From: Micromonospora marina
Lineage (GTDB): Bacteria > Actinomycetota > Actinomycetes > Mycobacteriales > Micromonosporaceae
Assembly (NCBI RefSeq): GCF_900091565.1
Contig: NZ_FMCV01000014.1
Coordinates: 1 to 64,000, forward strand
Length of the DNA stretch: 64,000 nucleotides
Direction: 5' to 3'
The position numbers and the translations under genes were made by a program. Numbering within the stretch: the first letter of the stretch is position 1; the number at the start of each line of letters is the position of its first letter. Shown piece by piece: positions 46,294-56,261 of the stretch. The notes under the pieces are model-generated. The model had not been told where the DNA came from. It did no database searches and was given only the letters and a program-made list of their open reading frames with translations.

Positions 46294-46506
46294 ATGACCG
46301 GGACGAAGCAGGACGAACAGCTCAGCTACGAGCAGGCCCGCGCCGAGCTGGCCTCGGTGGTGGAGAAGCTGGAGGCGGGCGGCACCTCGCTGGAGGAGTC
46401 CCTGGCGCTCTGGGAGCGCGGCGAGCAGCTCGCCGGGGTGTGCCAGCGCTGGTTGGACGGCGCCCGCGCCCGCATCGACGCCGCCCGCCAGCGCTCCGAG
46501 GACTGA
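46294..46506 (+). CDS. xseB: exodeoxyribonuclease VII small subunit
   Basis: 70 aa, the usual size. LSYEQARAELASVVEKLEAG followed by SLEESLALWERGEQLAGVCQ is the family signature. ATG 46294 has GAGGAGAG upstream and lies 11 bases after the xseA stop, so the two subunits are made from one transcript. Confidence 0.96.
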   Translation: MTGTKQDEQLSYEQARAELASVVEKLEAGGTSLEESLALWERGEQLAGVCQRWLDGARARIDAARQRSED

Positions 46507-46546
46507 CGGTGGGGCTCGGCGTGATCGCCGGCCCCCACCGCAGACC

Positions 46547-47386
46547 TCAGTTGAACAGGTTGTACAGCTCGGCGGGCGCCTCGACGACCTGGTCGGCCGA
46601 GGGCTTCTGGACCGCCGACGCGTTGCCGTAATCCGTGTAGGTGATCTTCAGGTCCTGTGCGGCGCTCTGGCCGGCCGCCGGGATCTTGAGCACCATCTCG
46701 CTGAGCCGGCCCTGCGTGTCGACCTTGGCCGTGAACGGCACCGACTCGGCCTGCGCGCCGAGCGCGGTGATCACGGCCGGGTCGAGCGAGCCCGCCTCGG
46801 CGGCCTTCGACACGTCGACGGTGCCCTCGTACGCGCCCTCGCCGGTCTGCCGTACCTCGGTGATGCCCTGGGTGAGCACGGCGCTGCCGGCCGGGTCGAG
46901 CTTCTCGAAGTCGAAGCCCAGCGCCCGGTTGCCCTTGATCCGGTTCTGGTCGAGGTGGTGGTACTTGCCGGTGTTGAGGTTCTTCACGCCGGGGATCTGC
47001 GTGGCCGCCGTGCCACCGAGTTCCAGCTTGACCCAGCTGTCCGGCTTGGCGTGGATCAGGTCCAGCTTCATCATCAGATCCGACGACGGGTCGCCGATGG
47101 TCATCCGCATGTCGGCGCTCTGGCTCGGCTCGTGCACCTGCCCTTCCGCGGTGGAGCCCGCGCCGGTCATGGAGAACTTGAAGTTCCCCTCGCGGATCGC
47201 GTTCGTGGAGTCGAGCAGCGCCTGCTTGGCCGCACTGCTGGACGCCGTGGCGCTCGGTGCGACGCTGCCGGAGGCGCTCGGGGTCGCGGAGGCGTCGGAC
47301 GTCGACCCGTTGCCGTTGCAGGCCGCCAGGCCGGGAATGAGCAGCGCCGCGGCGAACGCGGTGGCGCTGAAGCGTCGTATCTTCAC
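46547..47386 (-). CDS. LppX/LprAFG-family lipoprotein
   Basis: 279 aa. Signal peptide with lipobox PGLAAC at about residues 18-23, a Ser/Ala/Thr-rich linker, then a domain with the LppX/LprG pattern (DSTNAIREGNFKFSMTGAGS ... ITYTDYGNASAVQKP). Mycobacterial members bind and carry acylated lipids between membrane and cell surface. The GTG start has GGAGAGG upstream. Convergent with xseB. Confidence 0.85.
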   Translation of the reverse strand: MKIRRFSATAFAAALLIPGLAACNGNGSTSDASATPSASGSVAPSATASSSAAKQALLDSTNAIREGNFKFSMTGAGSTAEGQVHEPSQSADMRMTIGDPSSDLMMKLDLIHAKPDSWVKLELGGTAATQIPGVKNLNTGKYHHLDQNRIKGNRALGFDFEKLDPAGSAVLTQGITEVRQTGEGAYEGTVDVSKAAEAGSLDPAVITALGAQAESVPFTAKVDTQGRLSEMVLKIPAAGQSAAQDLKITYTDYGNASAVQKPSADQVVEAPAELYNLFN

Positions 47387-47479
47387 GTCAACCTCTCCAG
47401 GTGGGTCGTCCGGGCTCGATGTCCCTTCTGTTCCCGCAAGCGGGGTTGCGCAATCCCGCGTCACCCGGAGGAAGGACGG

Positions 47480-48169
47480 TCAGCGCAGCGACATGGCGAG
47501 CTTGCGCAGCTCCGTCTCGCCCGCGTCACCGACCACGATCACCGTGCGGTCCGGTTCCAGCAGGACGAGCGCCTGCTCGTTGCCGCGGGCCGTGTAGCGC
47601 TGCCAGCTCAACCCGCCGGGCAGGTCGGCCTGGCCCTGCGGCTGTCCCTCGGCCAGTTCGGCCGGCAGCAGCTTCTCCGCCGGGACGTTGCTCTCCACGA
47701 GCTGCGCGCCCCGGCCCTCCGGGGTCACGTACCCGATCCGCAGCGTCGAGCCGTCCGCCTCGGTCCGGAAGCGGGCGTTCACCGTACGCCAGTCGTCGCC
47801 CAGCCCGGCCGGCTCGCTCACCGGGAAGGCGTTCGCTGAGCGGGCCTGCTCCAGCGCGGGCGCCGGGTCGACGGTGACCGGCGAGTCGCCGCCGAGGAAG
47901 CCCCGGTAGAAGGCGAGCAGCAGGGCGATCGGGACCAGCAGGATGAGCAGGGACAGCGCCATGTCCTTCGGGGACCGCTCGGACCGGGCCTTCTCCTTGC
48001 CCGCGGGCGGCGCGGGGGTGTCCACCGCGGCGGCCGGCTCGTCCCGGTCCGCGACGAGCGCGGGCTGACCCTCGGACGGGGCCGGGCCGTCGTCCGGCCG
48101 GACCGGCGGCTGACCCTCCGGCGGGGTGGCGTCGGTCGGTGTGCGGTCGGCAGGCTGCGCGGCTTCCAC
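47480..48169 (-). CDS. DUF4245 domain-containing membrane protein
   Basis: 229 aa. A Pro/Ala/Glu-rich cytoplasmic head (1-65) precedes one transmembrane helix (about 70-89, ALSLLILLVPIALLLAFYRG) and an extracytoplasmic DUF4245 domain (TVDPAPALEQARSANAFPV ... LSWQRYTARGNEQALVLL). GTG start. DUF4245 genes are regularly divergent from glpX in actinobacteria, as here. Function unknown. Confidence 0.88.
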   Translation of the reverse strand: MEAAQPADRTPTDATPPEGQPPVRPDDGPAPSEGQPALVADRDEPAAAVDTPAPPAGKEKARSERSPKDMALSLLILLVPIALLLAFYRGFLGGDSPVTVDPAPALEQARSANAFPVSEPAGLGDDWRTVNARFRTEADGSTLRIGYVTPEGRGAQLVESNVPAEKLLPAELAEGQPQGQADLPGGLSWQRYTARGNEQALVLLEPDRTVIVVGDAGETELRKLAMSLR

Positions 48170-48316
48170 CGGGCCATTGTCGCAGCCGACCGGACGACGT
48201 GATCCTGGCCTCCTCCGCCCCGCCGGGACGGCGAACCTGAGATCGTGTGAGGATCAGCGACAAGACCGGCGGCGGTGACCGCCGGTCCCACCCCGCACCG
48301 TCGCGAGGAGGCCGCC

Positions 48317-49348
48317 ATGACAACCATCAGGACGCGGACGCCCCAGGATCTCGACCGCAACCTCGCCCTCGATCTGGTCCGGGTCACCGAGGCCGCGGCG
48401 ATGGCCGCCGGCCGCTGGGTCGGCCGCGGCGACAAGGAAGGCGGCGACGGCGCAGCGGTCGACGCCATGCGAAAGCTGATCAACTCGATCCCGATGCGCG
48501 GCGTCGTGGTGATCGGCGAGGGCGAGAAGGACAACGCCCCGATGCTGTTCAACGGCGAGGAGGTGGGCGACGGGACCGGCCCCGAGGTGGACGTGGCGGT
48601 CGACCCGATCGACGGCACCACGCTGATGAGCAAGGGCATGCCGAACGCGCTGGCGGTGCTCGCGGTGGCCGAGCGCGGCGCGATGTTCGACCCGAGCGCG
48701 GTCTTCTACATGGAGAAGCTGGCGGTCGGCCCGATGTACGCCGACGTGGTGGACATCAACGCCGGGGTGGCCGAGAACATCAACCGGATCGCCGAGGTCA
48801 AGGGCACCGACGCCGCCGAGGTGACCGTGTGCGTGCTGGACCGCTCGCGCCACGACGACCTGGTCAAGCAGATCCGGCGTACCGGCGCCGGGATCCGGTT
48901 CATCTCCGACGGCGACATCGCGGGCGCCATCGCGGCGGCCCGGGGCGAGTCGGACGTGGACGTGCTGATGGGCATCGGCGGCACCCCGGAGGGCATCACC
49001 GCTGCCTGCGCACTCAAGTGCATGGGCGGCATGATGCAGGCCAAGCTCTGGCCCAAGGACGAGCAGGAGCGCCGCCGCGCGCTGGACGCCGGGCACGACC
49101 TGGACCGGGTGCTTTTCACCGACGACCTGGTCACCGGTGACAACTGCTTCTTCGTGGCCACCGGCGTCACCTCCGGCGACCTGCTGCGTGGCGTGCGCTA
49201 CCGCGCCGGCGGCGCGTACACCCAGTCGATCGTGATGCGCTCCAAGAGCGGCACGATCCGGGTGATCGACTCGTACCACCGCCTGGAGAAGCTCGCCCTC
49301 TACTCGGCTGTCGACTTCGACGGACGCCCGCTGGCCGAGCAGGAGTGA
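48317..49348 (+). CDS. glpX: class II fructose-1,6-bisphosphatase
   Basis: 343 aa. Gluconeogenic phosphatase. Metal and phosphate-binding motifs GEGEKD (67-72) and DPIDGTT (96-102) are intact, as is [23 protein letters not shown] 48317 follows GAGGAGG at 6-base spacing. The downstream transporter gene begins inside the last codons (GTGA overlap). With PEPCK and enolase, it supplies a gluconeogenic route. Confidence 0.96.
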   Translation: MTTIRTRTPQDLDRNLALDLVRVTEAAAMAAGRWVGRGDKEGGDGAAVDAMRKLINSIPMRGVVVIGEGEKDNAPMLFNGEEVGDGTGPEVDVAVDPIDGTTLMSKGMPNALAVLAVAERGAMFDPSAVFYMEKLAVGPMYADVVDINAGVAENINRIAEVKGTDAAEVTVCVLDRSRHDDLVKQIRRTGAGIRFISDGDIAGAIAAARGESDVDVLMGIGGTPEGITAACALKCMGGMMQAKLWPKDEQERRRALDAGHDLDRVLFTDDLVTGDNCFFVATGVTSGDLLRGVRYRAGGAYTQSIVMRSKSGTIRVIDSYHRLEKLALYSAVDFDGRPLAEQE

Positions 49349-50325
49349 TCAGGACCGGGACGGCGGCACCAGCGGCACCGCCGACGCTGTCGGCCGGGCG
49401 ACGTTTCGCCGGTGTCGGGTTGGCCACCGCCTCGGGCGTGATGGTCGCCGTCCAGTCCCGGATCAACGGCGAGCTGGGCGTACGCCTGGCCGACGGGATC
49501 GCCGCCGCGGTGGTCTCGTTCGGCGTGGGCCTGCTGATCCTGCTGGTGCTGGTCCCCGCCACCCCCGGTGGCCGGCGGGGACTGGCCGCCCTGCGTGGCG
49601 CGCTGCGCACCGGCACGCTGCGGCCCTGGCAGTGCCTGGGTGGCGTCTGCGGCGCGTTCCTGGTGGCGACGCAGGGATTGACCATCGGCGCGCTCGGCGT
49701 CGCGGTCTTCACCGTCGCGGTGGTGGCCGGGCAGTCCGGCAGCAGCCTGCTCGTCGACCGGGCCGGCATCGGCCCGACCGGCCGGCAGCCGGTCACCCCG
49801 AACCGGCTGATCGGCGCGGTGCTCACCGTGCTCGCGGTCCTGCTGGCGGTGGGCGACCGGCTCGGCGACCCGGACGCGCTGGCGCTGGCCCTGCTGCCGC
49901 TGGCGGCCGGGGTGGGCATCGCCTGGCAGCAGGCGGTCAACGGGCGGGTCCGGGCGGCCTCGGGCAGCGCCATGACCGCCACGCTCGTGAACTTCACGGT
50001 CGGCACGGCGGCGCTGCTCGTGACCTTCGCGGTGGACCTGGCGGTTCGCGGCCGGCCGGCCGGCGCGTTTCCGGACGAGCCGTGGCTCTATCTCGGCGGC
50101 CCGCTCGGCATCGTGTTCATCGCGCTGGCCGCCGCCCTGGTCCGGTTCACCGGGGTGCTGCTGCTCGGCCTGGCCACGATCGCCGGGCAGATCGTCGGCG
50201 CGGTGCTGCTGGACCTGGTGCTGCCGACGGCCGCCTCGCACCCCGGGCTGGACACGCTGCTCGGTGCGGCGCTGACCATGGTCGCCGTGCTGGTGGCCGC
50301 CTTCGGCCCGACCCGCCGCCCCTAA
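49345..50325 (+). CDS. DMT-superfamily transporter (DUF606/YdcZ type)
   Basis: 326 aa with ten predicted helices arranged as two homologous halves (each starting near [15 protein letters not shown] and [15 protein letters not shown]). This Q-x-x-x-N-G pattern is typical of the DUF606/YdcZ branch. Start GTG 49345 overlaps the glpX stop. The last bases overlap the stop of the convergent oxidoreductase gene by 4 bp. Substrate unknown. Confidence 0.85.
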   Translation: MIRTGTAAPAAPPTLSAGRRFAGVGLATASGVMVAVQSRINGELGVRLADGIAAAVVSFGVGLLILLVLVPATPGGRRGLAALRGALRTGTLRPWQCLGGVCGAFLVATQGLTIGALGVAVFTVAVVAGQSGSSLLVDRAGIGPTGRQPVTPNRLIGAVLTVLAVLLAVGDRLGDPDALALALLPLAAGVGIAWQQAVNGRVRAASGSAMTATLVNFTVGTAALLVTFAVDLAVRGRPAGAFPDEPWLYLGGPLGIVFIALAAALVRFTGVLLLGLATIAGQIVGAVLLDLVLPTAASHPGLDTLLGAALTMVAVLVAAFGPTRRP

Positions 50326-51260
50326 CGGGCGGCGGCGGGCGTCGAGGCGCGCAGGCCGGTGACCATCTCGTCGACCACCCGGTCGAGCGGCGTCGGCTCG
50401 ATCCCGAACGTCTCGCCGGCGGCGCTGGAGTCCATCACGAACGGCCCGGTGAACTGGTGCGCGGTCTCCCGCATCTCCCGGGCGAACGGGTCGGCCAGGC
50501 CACCGAGCCAGAGCACCGGGTAGGGCATCCGGGTCAGTCGCGGCGCCGGCGCCCCGGCCCGTTTCGCCGCCCGCTCGGCGACCACCCGCATGGACACCGG
50601 GGGCGCGCTCGGCACGTGCCACGCCCGTCCCCAGGCCCGCGGGTCGGTGGCGGCGGCCACGAGGGTTCGGGCGACGTCCCCCACGTACGTCCAGGTGTGC
50701 GGCGCGTCCCAGGCCACGGGCAGGAACACCCGCTGCCCGGCGAGCACCTTGGGCAGCACCATCATGGGCAGCGACGTGCCGCCGAGCCCGATGTAGTCGG
50801 AGCCGCGTACCTCGGTGATCCGGGCCCGGCCGGCGCGGTGGGCGGCCAGGGCGTCGGCCCACATCCGGTTGCGGACGCGGCCCTTGACGCCGGTGGCGGC
50901 GAGCGCTGTCGTCTCGGTCATCGGTGCGTCGACCGGGCCGTACCCGTAGAGGTTGCCGACGGTGGCGAGCACGGCGCCGCTGCGCTCGGCGGCGGTGAGC
51001 AGGGCGGCTGCGAGCGGCGGCCAGTCCGTCGCCCACGTGTGGTACTCCGGGTTGGCGCAGTTGTAGAGCGCGTCCGCGCCGTCGGTGAGCGCGGCGAGCC
51101 GGTCCGCGTCGGCGGCGTCGGCGGCCACCCGCTCGATCGCCTGGTGTTCGGGGCCGGTGCCACGCCGGGTGACCACCCGCACCCGCTCGCCGCGTTCGGC
51201 GAGGAGGCGGGCGGTTGCGGTGCCGACGGGGCCGGCTCCGACGATCACGTGCAGTGCCAT
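50322..51260 (-). CDS. NAD-dependent epimerase/dehydratase-like oxidoreductase
   Basis: 312 aa. Rossmann motif VIVGAGPVGTATARLL at the N-terminus, then an extended/atypical SDR body with GNLYGYGPVDAPMTE in place of the usual YxxxK catalytic pair. It looks like an atypical SDR. Its promoter faces the TetR gene across two matching operators, so it is probably the regulated target and may handle a small toxic or metabolic ligand of the repressor. Confidence 0.82.
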   Translation of the reverse strand: MALHVIVGAGPVGTATARLLAERGERVRVVTRRGTGPEHQAIERVAADAADADRLAALTDGADALYNCANPEYHTWATDWPPLAAALLTAAERSGAVLATVGNLYGYGPVDAPMTETTALAATGVKGRVRNRMWADALAAHRAGRARITEVRGSDYIGLGGTSLPMMVLPKVLAGQRVFLPVAWDAPHTWTYVGDVARTLVAAATDPRAWGRAWHVPSAPPVSMRVVAERAAKRAGAPAPRLTRMPYPVLWLGGLADPFAREMRETAHQFTGPFVMDSSAAGETFGIEPTPLDRVVDEMVTGLRASTPAAAR

Positions 51261-51295
51261 GACGGGTCCACCTTCTCTGAAGCAGTAATCCAAAT

Positions 51296-51362
51296 CGAGA
51301 GCATCGCTCTCGCAAAGGAGCATGACCCACGCCGAGGCACTGCGTCAAGAGCGGCGCTCTCG
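51296..51362. promoter_or_regulatory. two 17-bp operators between the oxidoreductase and TetR genes
   Basis: CGAGAGCATCGCTCTCG (51296-51312) has perfect 7-bp arms. CAAGAGCGGCGCTCTCG (51346-51362) is a second copy, differing only in the centre and one arm base. They lie 33 bases apart, in the divergent promoter region. They are the likely binding sites of the adjacent TetR repressor for both promoters. Confidence 0.8.
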
Positions 51363-51400
51363 CTTTTGATTGCCGCTCTCATCCGTGGCAGAGTGAGGGC

Positions 51401-52087
51401 ATGGTCGCTCCCTCGCTCCGCGCCCGGGTCCGCGCCGGGATGATCGAAGAGATCAAGACCGTCGCCCGCCGCCACCTGGACACCGACGGCGCGAACCTGT
51501 CCCTGCGCGCGGTGGCCCGGGACCTCGGCATGGTGTCCTCGGCGATCTACCGCTACTTCCCCAGCCGCGACGACCTGCTCACCGCGCTGATCCTGGAGGC
51601 GTACGACGCGCTCGGCGACGCGGTGGAGGCCGCCGACGCCGCCGCCGACCAGGCCGACCTGCGCGGACGCTGGCTCGCCGCCTGCCGGGCCGCCCGCGCG
51701 TGGGCACTCGCCCACCCCGCCGAGTACGCACTGCTCTACGGCAGCCCGGTGCCCGGGTACGCGGCACCCGACGACACGGTCGCGCCCGCCCAGCGTCCCC
51801 CGGTGACCCTGGTCGGCATCCTGCGCGACGGGCTGGCCACCGGCCGGCTCGCCCCGCCCGGCGAGGACCTGTCCGAGCCGCTGCGCGGCGACGTGGCCGA
51901 ACTGGTCGGGCTGCTCGGCATGGACGTGCCACCCGCGCTGCTGGCCCGCGGCATGGCCGGCTGGACCCAGTTGTTCGGGTTGATCAGCTTCGAGCTGTTC
52001 GGCCGGATCAACCGGGCGCTGCCGCACCGCGACGAGTACTTCGACCACCAGATCGGCCTGATGGCGGATCTGGTCGGCCTGCCCTGA
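51401..52087 (+). CDS. TetR/AcrR-family transcriptional regulator
   Basis: 228 aa. N-terminal helix-turn-helix at about residues 33-60 (LSLRAVARDLGMVSSAIYRYFPSRDDLL), followed by an all-helical ligand domain of the TetR_C_13-like type (WALAHPAEYALLYGSPVPGY). It should bind the two operators in front of it and repress itself and the divergent oxidoreductase. The stop codon is part of a perfect palindrome shared with the convergent gene. Confidence 0.93.
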   Translation: MVAPSLRARVRAGMIEEIKTVARRHLDTDGANLSLRAVARDLGMVSSAIYRYFPSRDDLLTALILEAYDALGDAVEAADAAADQADLRGRWLAACRAARAWALAHPAEYALLYGSPVPGYAAPDDTVAPAQRPPVTLVGILRDGLATGRLAPPGEDLSEPLRGDVAELVGLLGMDVPPALLARGMAGWTQLFGLISFELFGRINRALPHRDEYFDHQIGLMADLVGLP

Positions 52088-52103
52088 CGCCGATCGGCGT
52101 CAG
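52084..52103. terminator. 20-bp perfect palindrome covering two stop codons
   Basis: CTGACGCCGATCGGCGTCAG contains the TGA of the TetR gene on one strand and the TGA of the ferredoxin reductase gene on the other. With no loop it would fold less well than a normal terminator, but it forms a symmetric end for both transcripts. Confidence 0.7.
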
Positions 52104-53068
52104 GTGCCGTCGGACGAGTGACCGGGGAACAGGTGGGCGGTCGGGTCGATGACGACAGCCGCGTTGTTGACGGCGGTGGCGGCCTCGCCGAATCCGGTGG
52201 CGATCAGGCGGACCTTGCCCGGGTACTCGGTGATGTCACCGGCCGCGAACACCCGGGGCAGGTTGGTGGCCATGGCGCTGTCCACCACGATGTGCCGCCG
52301 GTCGAGGTTCAGCCCCCACTCGCCGAGCGGGCCGAGGTCGGCGGTGAAGCCGAGCGCGGCGACGACGGTGTCCACCGGCAGTGTCTCCACCTCGCCGCCG
52401 CGTACGGTCAGCTCGGCGCCGGTGACCGTCTCCTCGCCGTACAGCCGGCTCACCTCGGCGTTCACCACGATCCGCACCGGCAGCGCGCGGACCCGCTCGA
52501 TGGTGGCCGCGTGCGCCCGGAAGCGGTCCCGCCGGTGCACCAGCGTCACCGAGCGGGCCAGCGGCGCGAGCGTGGCCGCCCAGTCGAACGCCGAGTCGCC
52601 GCCGCCGACGATGAGCACGTGTCGGTCGGTCAGCTCGGCCGGCTGCGGCACGAAGTAGACGATCCCGCCGCCGGTGAAGCTCTCCGCGACCGGCAGCGGC
52701 CGGGGCGTGAAGCTGCCGAGCCCGCCGGTGACCACCACCGCGCCGCAGCTGAGCTGCTCGCCGCCGGCCAGACCGAGCACGGGCCGGCCGTCGAGGTAGG
52801 ACAGCTTCTCGGCGCGTACGCCGAGGCGGTAGTCGGGGTGGAACGGCGCGGCCTGGGCGACCAGGTTGGCGACCAGCTCGCGGCCCTTGATCGCGGGAAA
52901 GCCGGCGACGTCGAGGATCAGCTTCTCCGGGTACATCGCGGTGACCTGACCGCCCGGCTCGGGCAGCGCGTCGATCACCGAGACGGAGAGTCCACGGAAA
53001 CCGGCGTAGTAGGCGGCGAAGAGCCCGGCGGGACCGGCCCCGATCACGGCGACATCGACCTCGCGCAT
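52100..53068 (-). CDS. ferredoxin--NADP reductase, thioredoxin-reductase-like type
   Basis: 322 aa flavoprotein. FAD motif GAGPAGLFAAYYAG at the N-terminus, NADP motif GGGDSAFDWA mid-protein, and a late FAD segment FAAGDITEYPGKVRL. The thioredoxin-reductase CxxC pair is absent, which marks the TrxR-like ferredoxin/flavodoxin-NADP reductases. It would pass electrons between NADPH and ferredoxin in the cytoplasm. Start ATG 53068. Confidence 0.9.
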   Translation of the reverse strand: MREVDVAVIGAGPAGLFAAYYAGFRGLSVSVIDALPEPGGQVTAMYPEKLILDVAGFPAIKGRELVANLVAQAAPFHPDYRLGVRAEKLSYLDGRPVLGLAGGEQLSCGAVVVTGGLGSFTPRPLPVAESFTGGGIVYFVPQPAELTDRHVLIVGGGDSAFDWAATLAPLARSVTLVHRRDRFRAHAATIERVRALPVRIVVNAEVSRLYGEETVTGAELTVRGGEVETLPVDTVVAALGFTADLGPLGEWGLNLDRRHIVVDSAMATNLPRVFAAGDITEYPGKVRLIATGFGEAATAVNNAAVVIDPTAHLFPGHSSDGT

Positions 53069-53174
53069 GGCGTACCGTCACTTTCCGCTTCGGGATCGCC
53101 CGGTGCTGATGCGGAAACGGTAGGCGGGCGGATGACCGCGGGCAAGCTCGTCCCGCGGTTTGATCAACGCGCCG

Positions 53175-53828
53175 TCAGGGCAGCGTCATCCTCGGTGAGC
53201 CCAGGTGGCCCGCGTCGCCGGTGTCGTTGCGGCGGCGGAACAGGATCGCCGCGACCACGCCGCCGAGCAGCCCGAACAGGTGGCCCTGCCAGGAGATGCG
53301 CTCGTCGGTAGGCAGGATGCCGAGCAGTTGCCAGCCGTAGAGCAACCCGACCAGCAGACCGACGGCGAAGTTCCACCAGCTCCGCTCCACCACGCCCCGG
53401 GTGAGCAGGATGCCCAGGTAGCCGAAGATCACGCCGCTGGCGCCGACCACCACCGAGTCGGATGAGCCGGTGAACCAGACGCCCAGGCCGCTGACCAGGA
53501 TGATGACCGCGGTGGACCAGAGGAACCGGCGGGTGCCCGCGGCGAGCACGAACGTGCCGAGCAGGATCAGCGGGATGCTGTTGCTGTAGAGGTGGTTCCA
53601 GCCGGCGTGCAGGAACGGCGAGAAGAAGACGCCGTCGAGGCCCTGGATCCGCTGCGGGATGATGCCGGCGGTGTAGTCCAGGCCGAGCCGCAGGCCGACG
53701 TCGAGCGCCTCGATGAGGAACAGCACCGGCACGACCGCGCACATGGCGACGAAGGCCCGGCCGAGCGCCGCGTAGAACGCGTCGGTGCCGAACCGGTGGG
53801 GGTCGCCACTAGGGCCGTACCAGGTCAC
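53175..53828 (-). CDS. rhomboid family intramembrane serine protease
   Basis: 217 aa with six helices. Catalytic Ser131 in GASGVIFGYLG and His183 in WQGHLFGLLGG, plus the HAGWNHLYSN loop at 74-83. These place it in the rhomboid family and it should be active. GTG start at 53828. Substrates are unknown. Rhomboids cleave membrane proteins near the top of a transmembrane helix. Confidence 0.92.
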   Translation of the reverse strand: MTWYGPSGDPHRFGTDAFYAALGRAFVAMCAVVPVLFLIEALDVGLRLGLDYTAGIIPQRIQGLDGVFFSPFLHAGWNHLYSNSIPLILLGTFVLAAGTRRFLWSTAVIILVSGLGVWFTGSSDSVVVGASGVIFGYLGILLTRGVVERSWWNFAVGLLVGLLYGWQLLGILPTDERISWQGHLFGLLGGVVAAILFRRRNDTGDAGHLGSPRMTLP

Positions 53829-53880
53829 CTACCAAGAGCTATCAGCAAATTCGGCGGGCCGCCACTCGGGTGCCGGTACG

Positions 53881-53924
53881 ACGACGGCGGGACACGCGGG
53901 TCCGTCCGCGTGTCCCGCCGTCGT
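53881..53924. terminator. 19-bp perfect stem hairpin
   Basis: ACGACGGCGGGACACGCGG and its exact reverse complement flank the loop GTCCGT. It lies 8 bp beyond the end of the transglycosylase gene and is its likely terminator, although no U-tract follows. Confidence 0.85.
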
Positions 53925-53931
53925 GGTGATG

Positions 53932-54621
53932 TCAGTACCAGCCCGAACTCTGCAACTTCTGCCAGGCGCCGCAGGGGGTGTCGTACCGGCCCTCGATGTA
54001 ACCGAGACCCCACTTGATCTGGGTCGCCGGGTTGGTCTTCCAGTCGTCGGCCACCGAGCCCATCTTGCTGCCCGGAAGGGCCTGCGGGATCCCGTAGGCC
54101 CCGGAGGAGCGGTTCTCCGCCTTCGGGTTCCAGCCGCTCTCCTTGGTCCAGAGCTTGTCCAGACAGGGGAACTGGTCGATGCCGAAACCCTCGTCGAGCA
54201 TGACGGCGCAACCGATCTTCCGGTTGCCGCTGTACTCCGCGCACGAGGACGGGATCGGGCCGTCGTACGGCTTGACCTTCGCCTCGGCCTCGGCTTCCTC
54301 CTTCTCCCGCTCCTTCTTGCGGGTGGCGGCGGCCGCCTCGGCCCGCTTGGCCCGCTCGGCGGCCTCCTTCGCCGCCGCGGCGGCGCGCAGCTTCGCCTGG
54401 TACTCGGCGGCGCGCTGCCGGGACGAGTCCACGCGGTGGTCGGACAGCCGGTCGCGCTGGTACGCGTACTCCGCCTGGTCGACCTCCAGGCCGACCTGTG
54501 CGGTCAGGCCCTGCTGCTGGGTCTGTCGATCCTCACCCAGATAGAAGCCGCCGGCGACGCCCACGGAGAGCAGCGCGACAGCGGCCGTACGGGCGCCGAA
54601 CCGGCTCCACAGCCGACTCAC
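53932..54621 (-). CDS. exported lytic-transglycosylase-like protein with coiled coil
   Basis: 229 aa. A signal anchor (about 11-28) is followed by a long charged coiled coil (46-117, Lys/Glu/Ala-rich). The C-terminal domain has the lysozyme-like arrangement LWTKESGWNPKAENRSSGAYGIPQ, with likely catalytic Glu161, and Cys pairs at about 127/138. Domains of this type cut peptidoglycan. GTG 54621 has AGGGA upstream. Size and coiled coil suggest a hydrolase tethered near the cell wall, possibly used in growth or spore germination. Confidence 0.82.
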   Translation of the reverse strand: MSRLWSRFGARTAAVALLSVGVAGGFYLGEDRQTQQQGLTAQVGLEVDQAEYAYQRDRLSDHRVDSSRQRAAEYQAKLRAAAAAKEAAERAKRAEAAAATRKKEREKEEAEAEAKVKPYDGPIPSSCAEYSGNRKIGCAVMLDEGFGIDQFPCLDKLWTKESGWNPKAENRSSGAYGIPQALPGSKMGSVADDWKTNPATQIKWGLGYIEGRYDTPCGAWQKLQSSGWY

Positions 54622-54854
54622 GAAGTGTCCCTTCGTCGGGGGCAGGGTCACGGCACGCGCATGGCCGGGTCGGGTCACGCCGGGTGCCGTGAGCGCACCG
54701 GTACCGGTGTGACTACGGGCCGTGTCCGGCTCCCGAGTGGTAGGTGACGCTCGATGGACACCATCGCGCACAGTGAGGCCCGTGGGAAATGGCCGGGCAC
54801 AAAAGTGATCTGCGTCACCCTAAAAATAGGGACAAAGTAGGGCGAAAACGGCGT

Positions 54855-56261
54855 TCAGCCGGACGTGTCCTCCAGCAGATCGGTGACCATCGCGGCGATC
54901 GGGGAACGCTCCGATCGGCTGAGCGTGACGTGCGCGAAGAGGGGATGCCCCTTCAACGCCTCGATCACCGCCGTCACCCCGTCGTGCCGGCCGACCCGCA
55001 GATTGTCCCGCTGGGCCACGTCGTGGGTGAGCACCACCCGCGACCCCTGGCCGATGCGCGACAGCACGGTGAGCAGTACGCCACGCTCCAGCGACTGCGC
55101 CTCGTCCACGATGACGAACGCGTCGTGCAGGCTGCGGCCACGGATGTGGGTCAGCGGCAGCACCTCCAGCAGCCCGCGCGAGGTGACCTCCTCCAGCACG
55201 TTCTCGTGCACCACCGCGCCGAGCGTGTCGAAGACGGCCTGCGCCCAGGGCGACATCTTCTCCGACTCCGACCCGGGCAGGTAGCCGAGTTCCTGACCGC
55301 CGACCGCGTACAGGGGACGGAACACGATCACCTTCTTGTGCCGGCGCCGCTCCATCACCGCCTCCAGGCCGGCGCAGAGCGCCAGCGCGGACTTGCCGGT
55401 GCCGGCCCGCCCACCGAGCGACACGATGCCGATCGACTCGTCCAGCAGCAGGTCGAGCGCGACCCGCTGCTCCGCCGAGCGCCCGTGCACGCCGAACGCC
55501 TCCCGGTCGCCCCGGACCAGCCGGATCGTCTTGTCCGGCAGCACCCGGCCCAGCGCCGAGCCCCGCCCGGAGTGCAGCACCAGGCCGGTGTGGCAGGGCA
55601 GACCCGCCGCGGCGTCGACGTCGAGCGTCTCGCCCGCGTACAGCCGCCCGATCTCCTCCTCGGCCAGGTCCAGCTCGGCCATCCCGGTCCAGGTCGGGTC
55701 GCTGGCCTGGCCGTGCCGGTACTCGTCGGCGCGCAGACCCACCGAGGCCGCCTTCACCCGCAGCGGCATGTCCTTGCTGACGAGCGTGACCTCGCGCCCC
55801 TCGGCGGCCAGGTTGAGCGCCACGGACAGGATGCGGGCGTCGTTCGACTCGTTGCGGAAGCCGGGCGGCAGCACCCCGTCGTCGGTGTGGTTCAGCTCCA
55901 CCCGCAGCGTGCCGCCCTGGTCGTTGGCGGGCACCGGGCGGTCCAGCCGGCCGTGGCGCACCCGCAACTCGTCCAGCACGCGCAGCGACTGGCGGGCGAA
56001 CCAGCCCAGCTCGGGGTGGTGCCGCTTGCCCTCCAGCTCGGAGATCACCACAAGCGGCAGCACCACCTCGTGCTCGGCGAAGCGATGGAACGCCGCCGGG
56101 TCGGACAGCAGCACCGAGGTGTCCAGGACGAAGGCCGGTCCGGCTGGTCGGGGCTCCTCGGCCTTCGCGGCGGCGCCGCGGCGGCTGCGGGTGGTCCGGC
56201 GGGTCGGGGCGGTCGAAGCCGGGGTCTGCTCGGCTCCGGCGGGGGTACGGCGAGTGGTCAC
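54855..56261 (-). CDS. PIN domain and PhoH-type ATPase fusion (PhoH2-like)
   Basis: 468 aa. An N-terminal PIN ribonuclease domain (about 42-180) has acidic residues at 47, 75, 141 and 164 ([28 protein letters not shown]). A PhoH P-loop ATPase follows, with Walker [10 protein letters not shown] at 283-291 and DEAQ at 384-387. Such fusions act as RNA unwinding/cleaving enzymes in mycobacteria. The start is GTG 56261 with GGAG upstream; upstream in-frame sequence is not protein-like. The Arg-rich N-terminus may bind RNA. Confidence 0.93.
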   Translation of the reverse strand: MTTRRTPAGAEQTPASTAPTRRTTRSRRGAAAKAEEPRPAGPAFVLDTSVLLSDPAAFHRFAEHEVVLPLVVISELEGKRHHPELGWFARQSLRVLDELRVRHGRLDRPVPANDQGGTLRVELNHTDDGVLPPGFRNESNDARILSVALNLAAEGREVTLVSKDMPLRVKAASVGLRADEYRHGQASDPTWTGMAELDLAEEEIGRLYAGETLDVDAAAGLPCHTGLVLHSGRGSALGRVLPDKTIRLVRGDREAFGVHGRSAEQRVALDLLLDESIGIVSLGGRAGTGKSALALCAGLEAVMERRRHKKVIVFRPLYAVGGQELGYLPGSESEKMSPWAQAVFDTLGAVVHENVLEEVTSRGLLEVLPLTHIRGRSLHDAFVIVDEAQSLERGVLLTVLSRIGQGSRVVLTHDVAQRDNLRVGRHDGVTAVIEALKGHPLFAHVTLSRSERSPIAAMVTDLLEDTSG

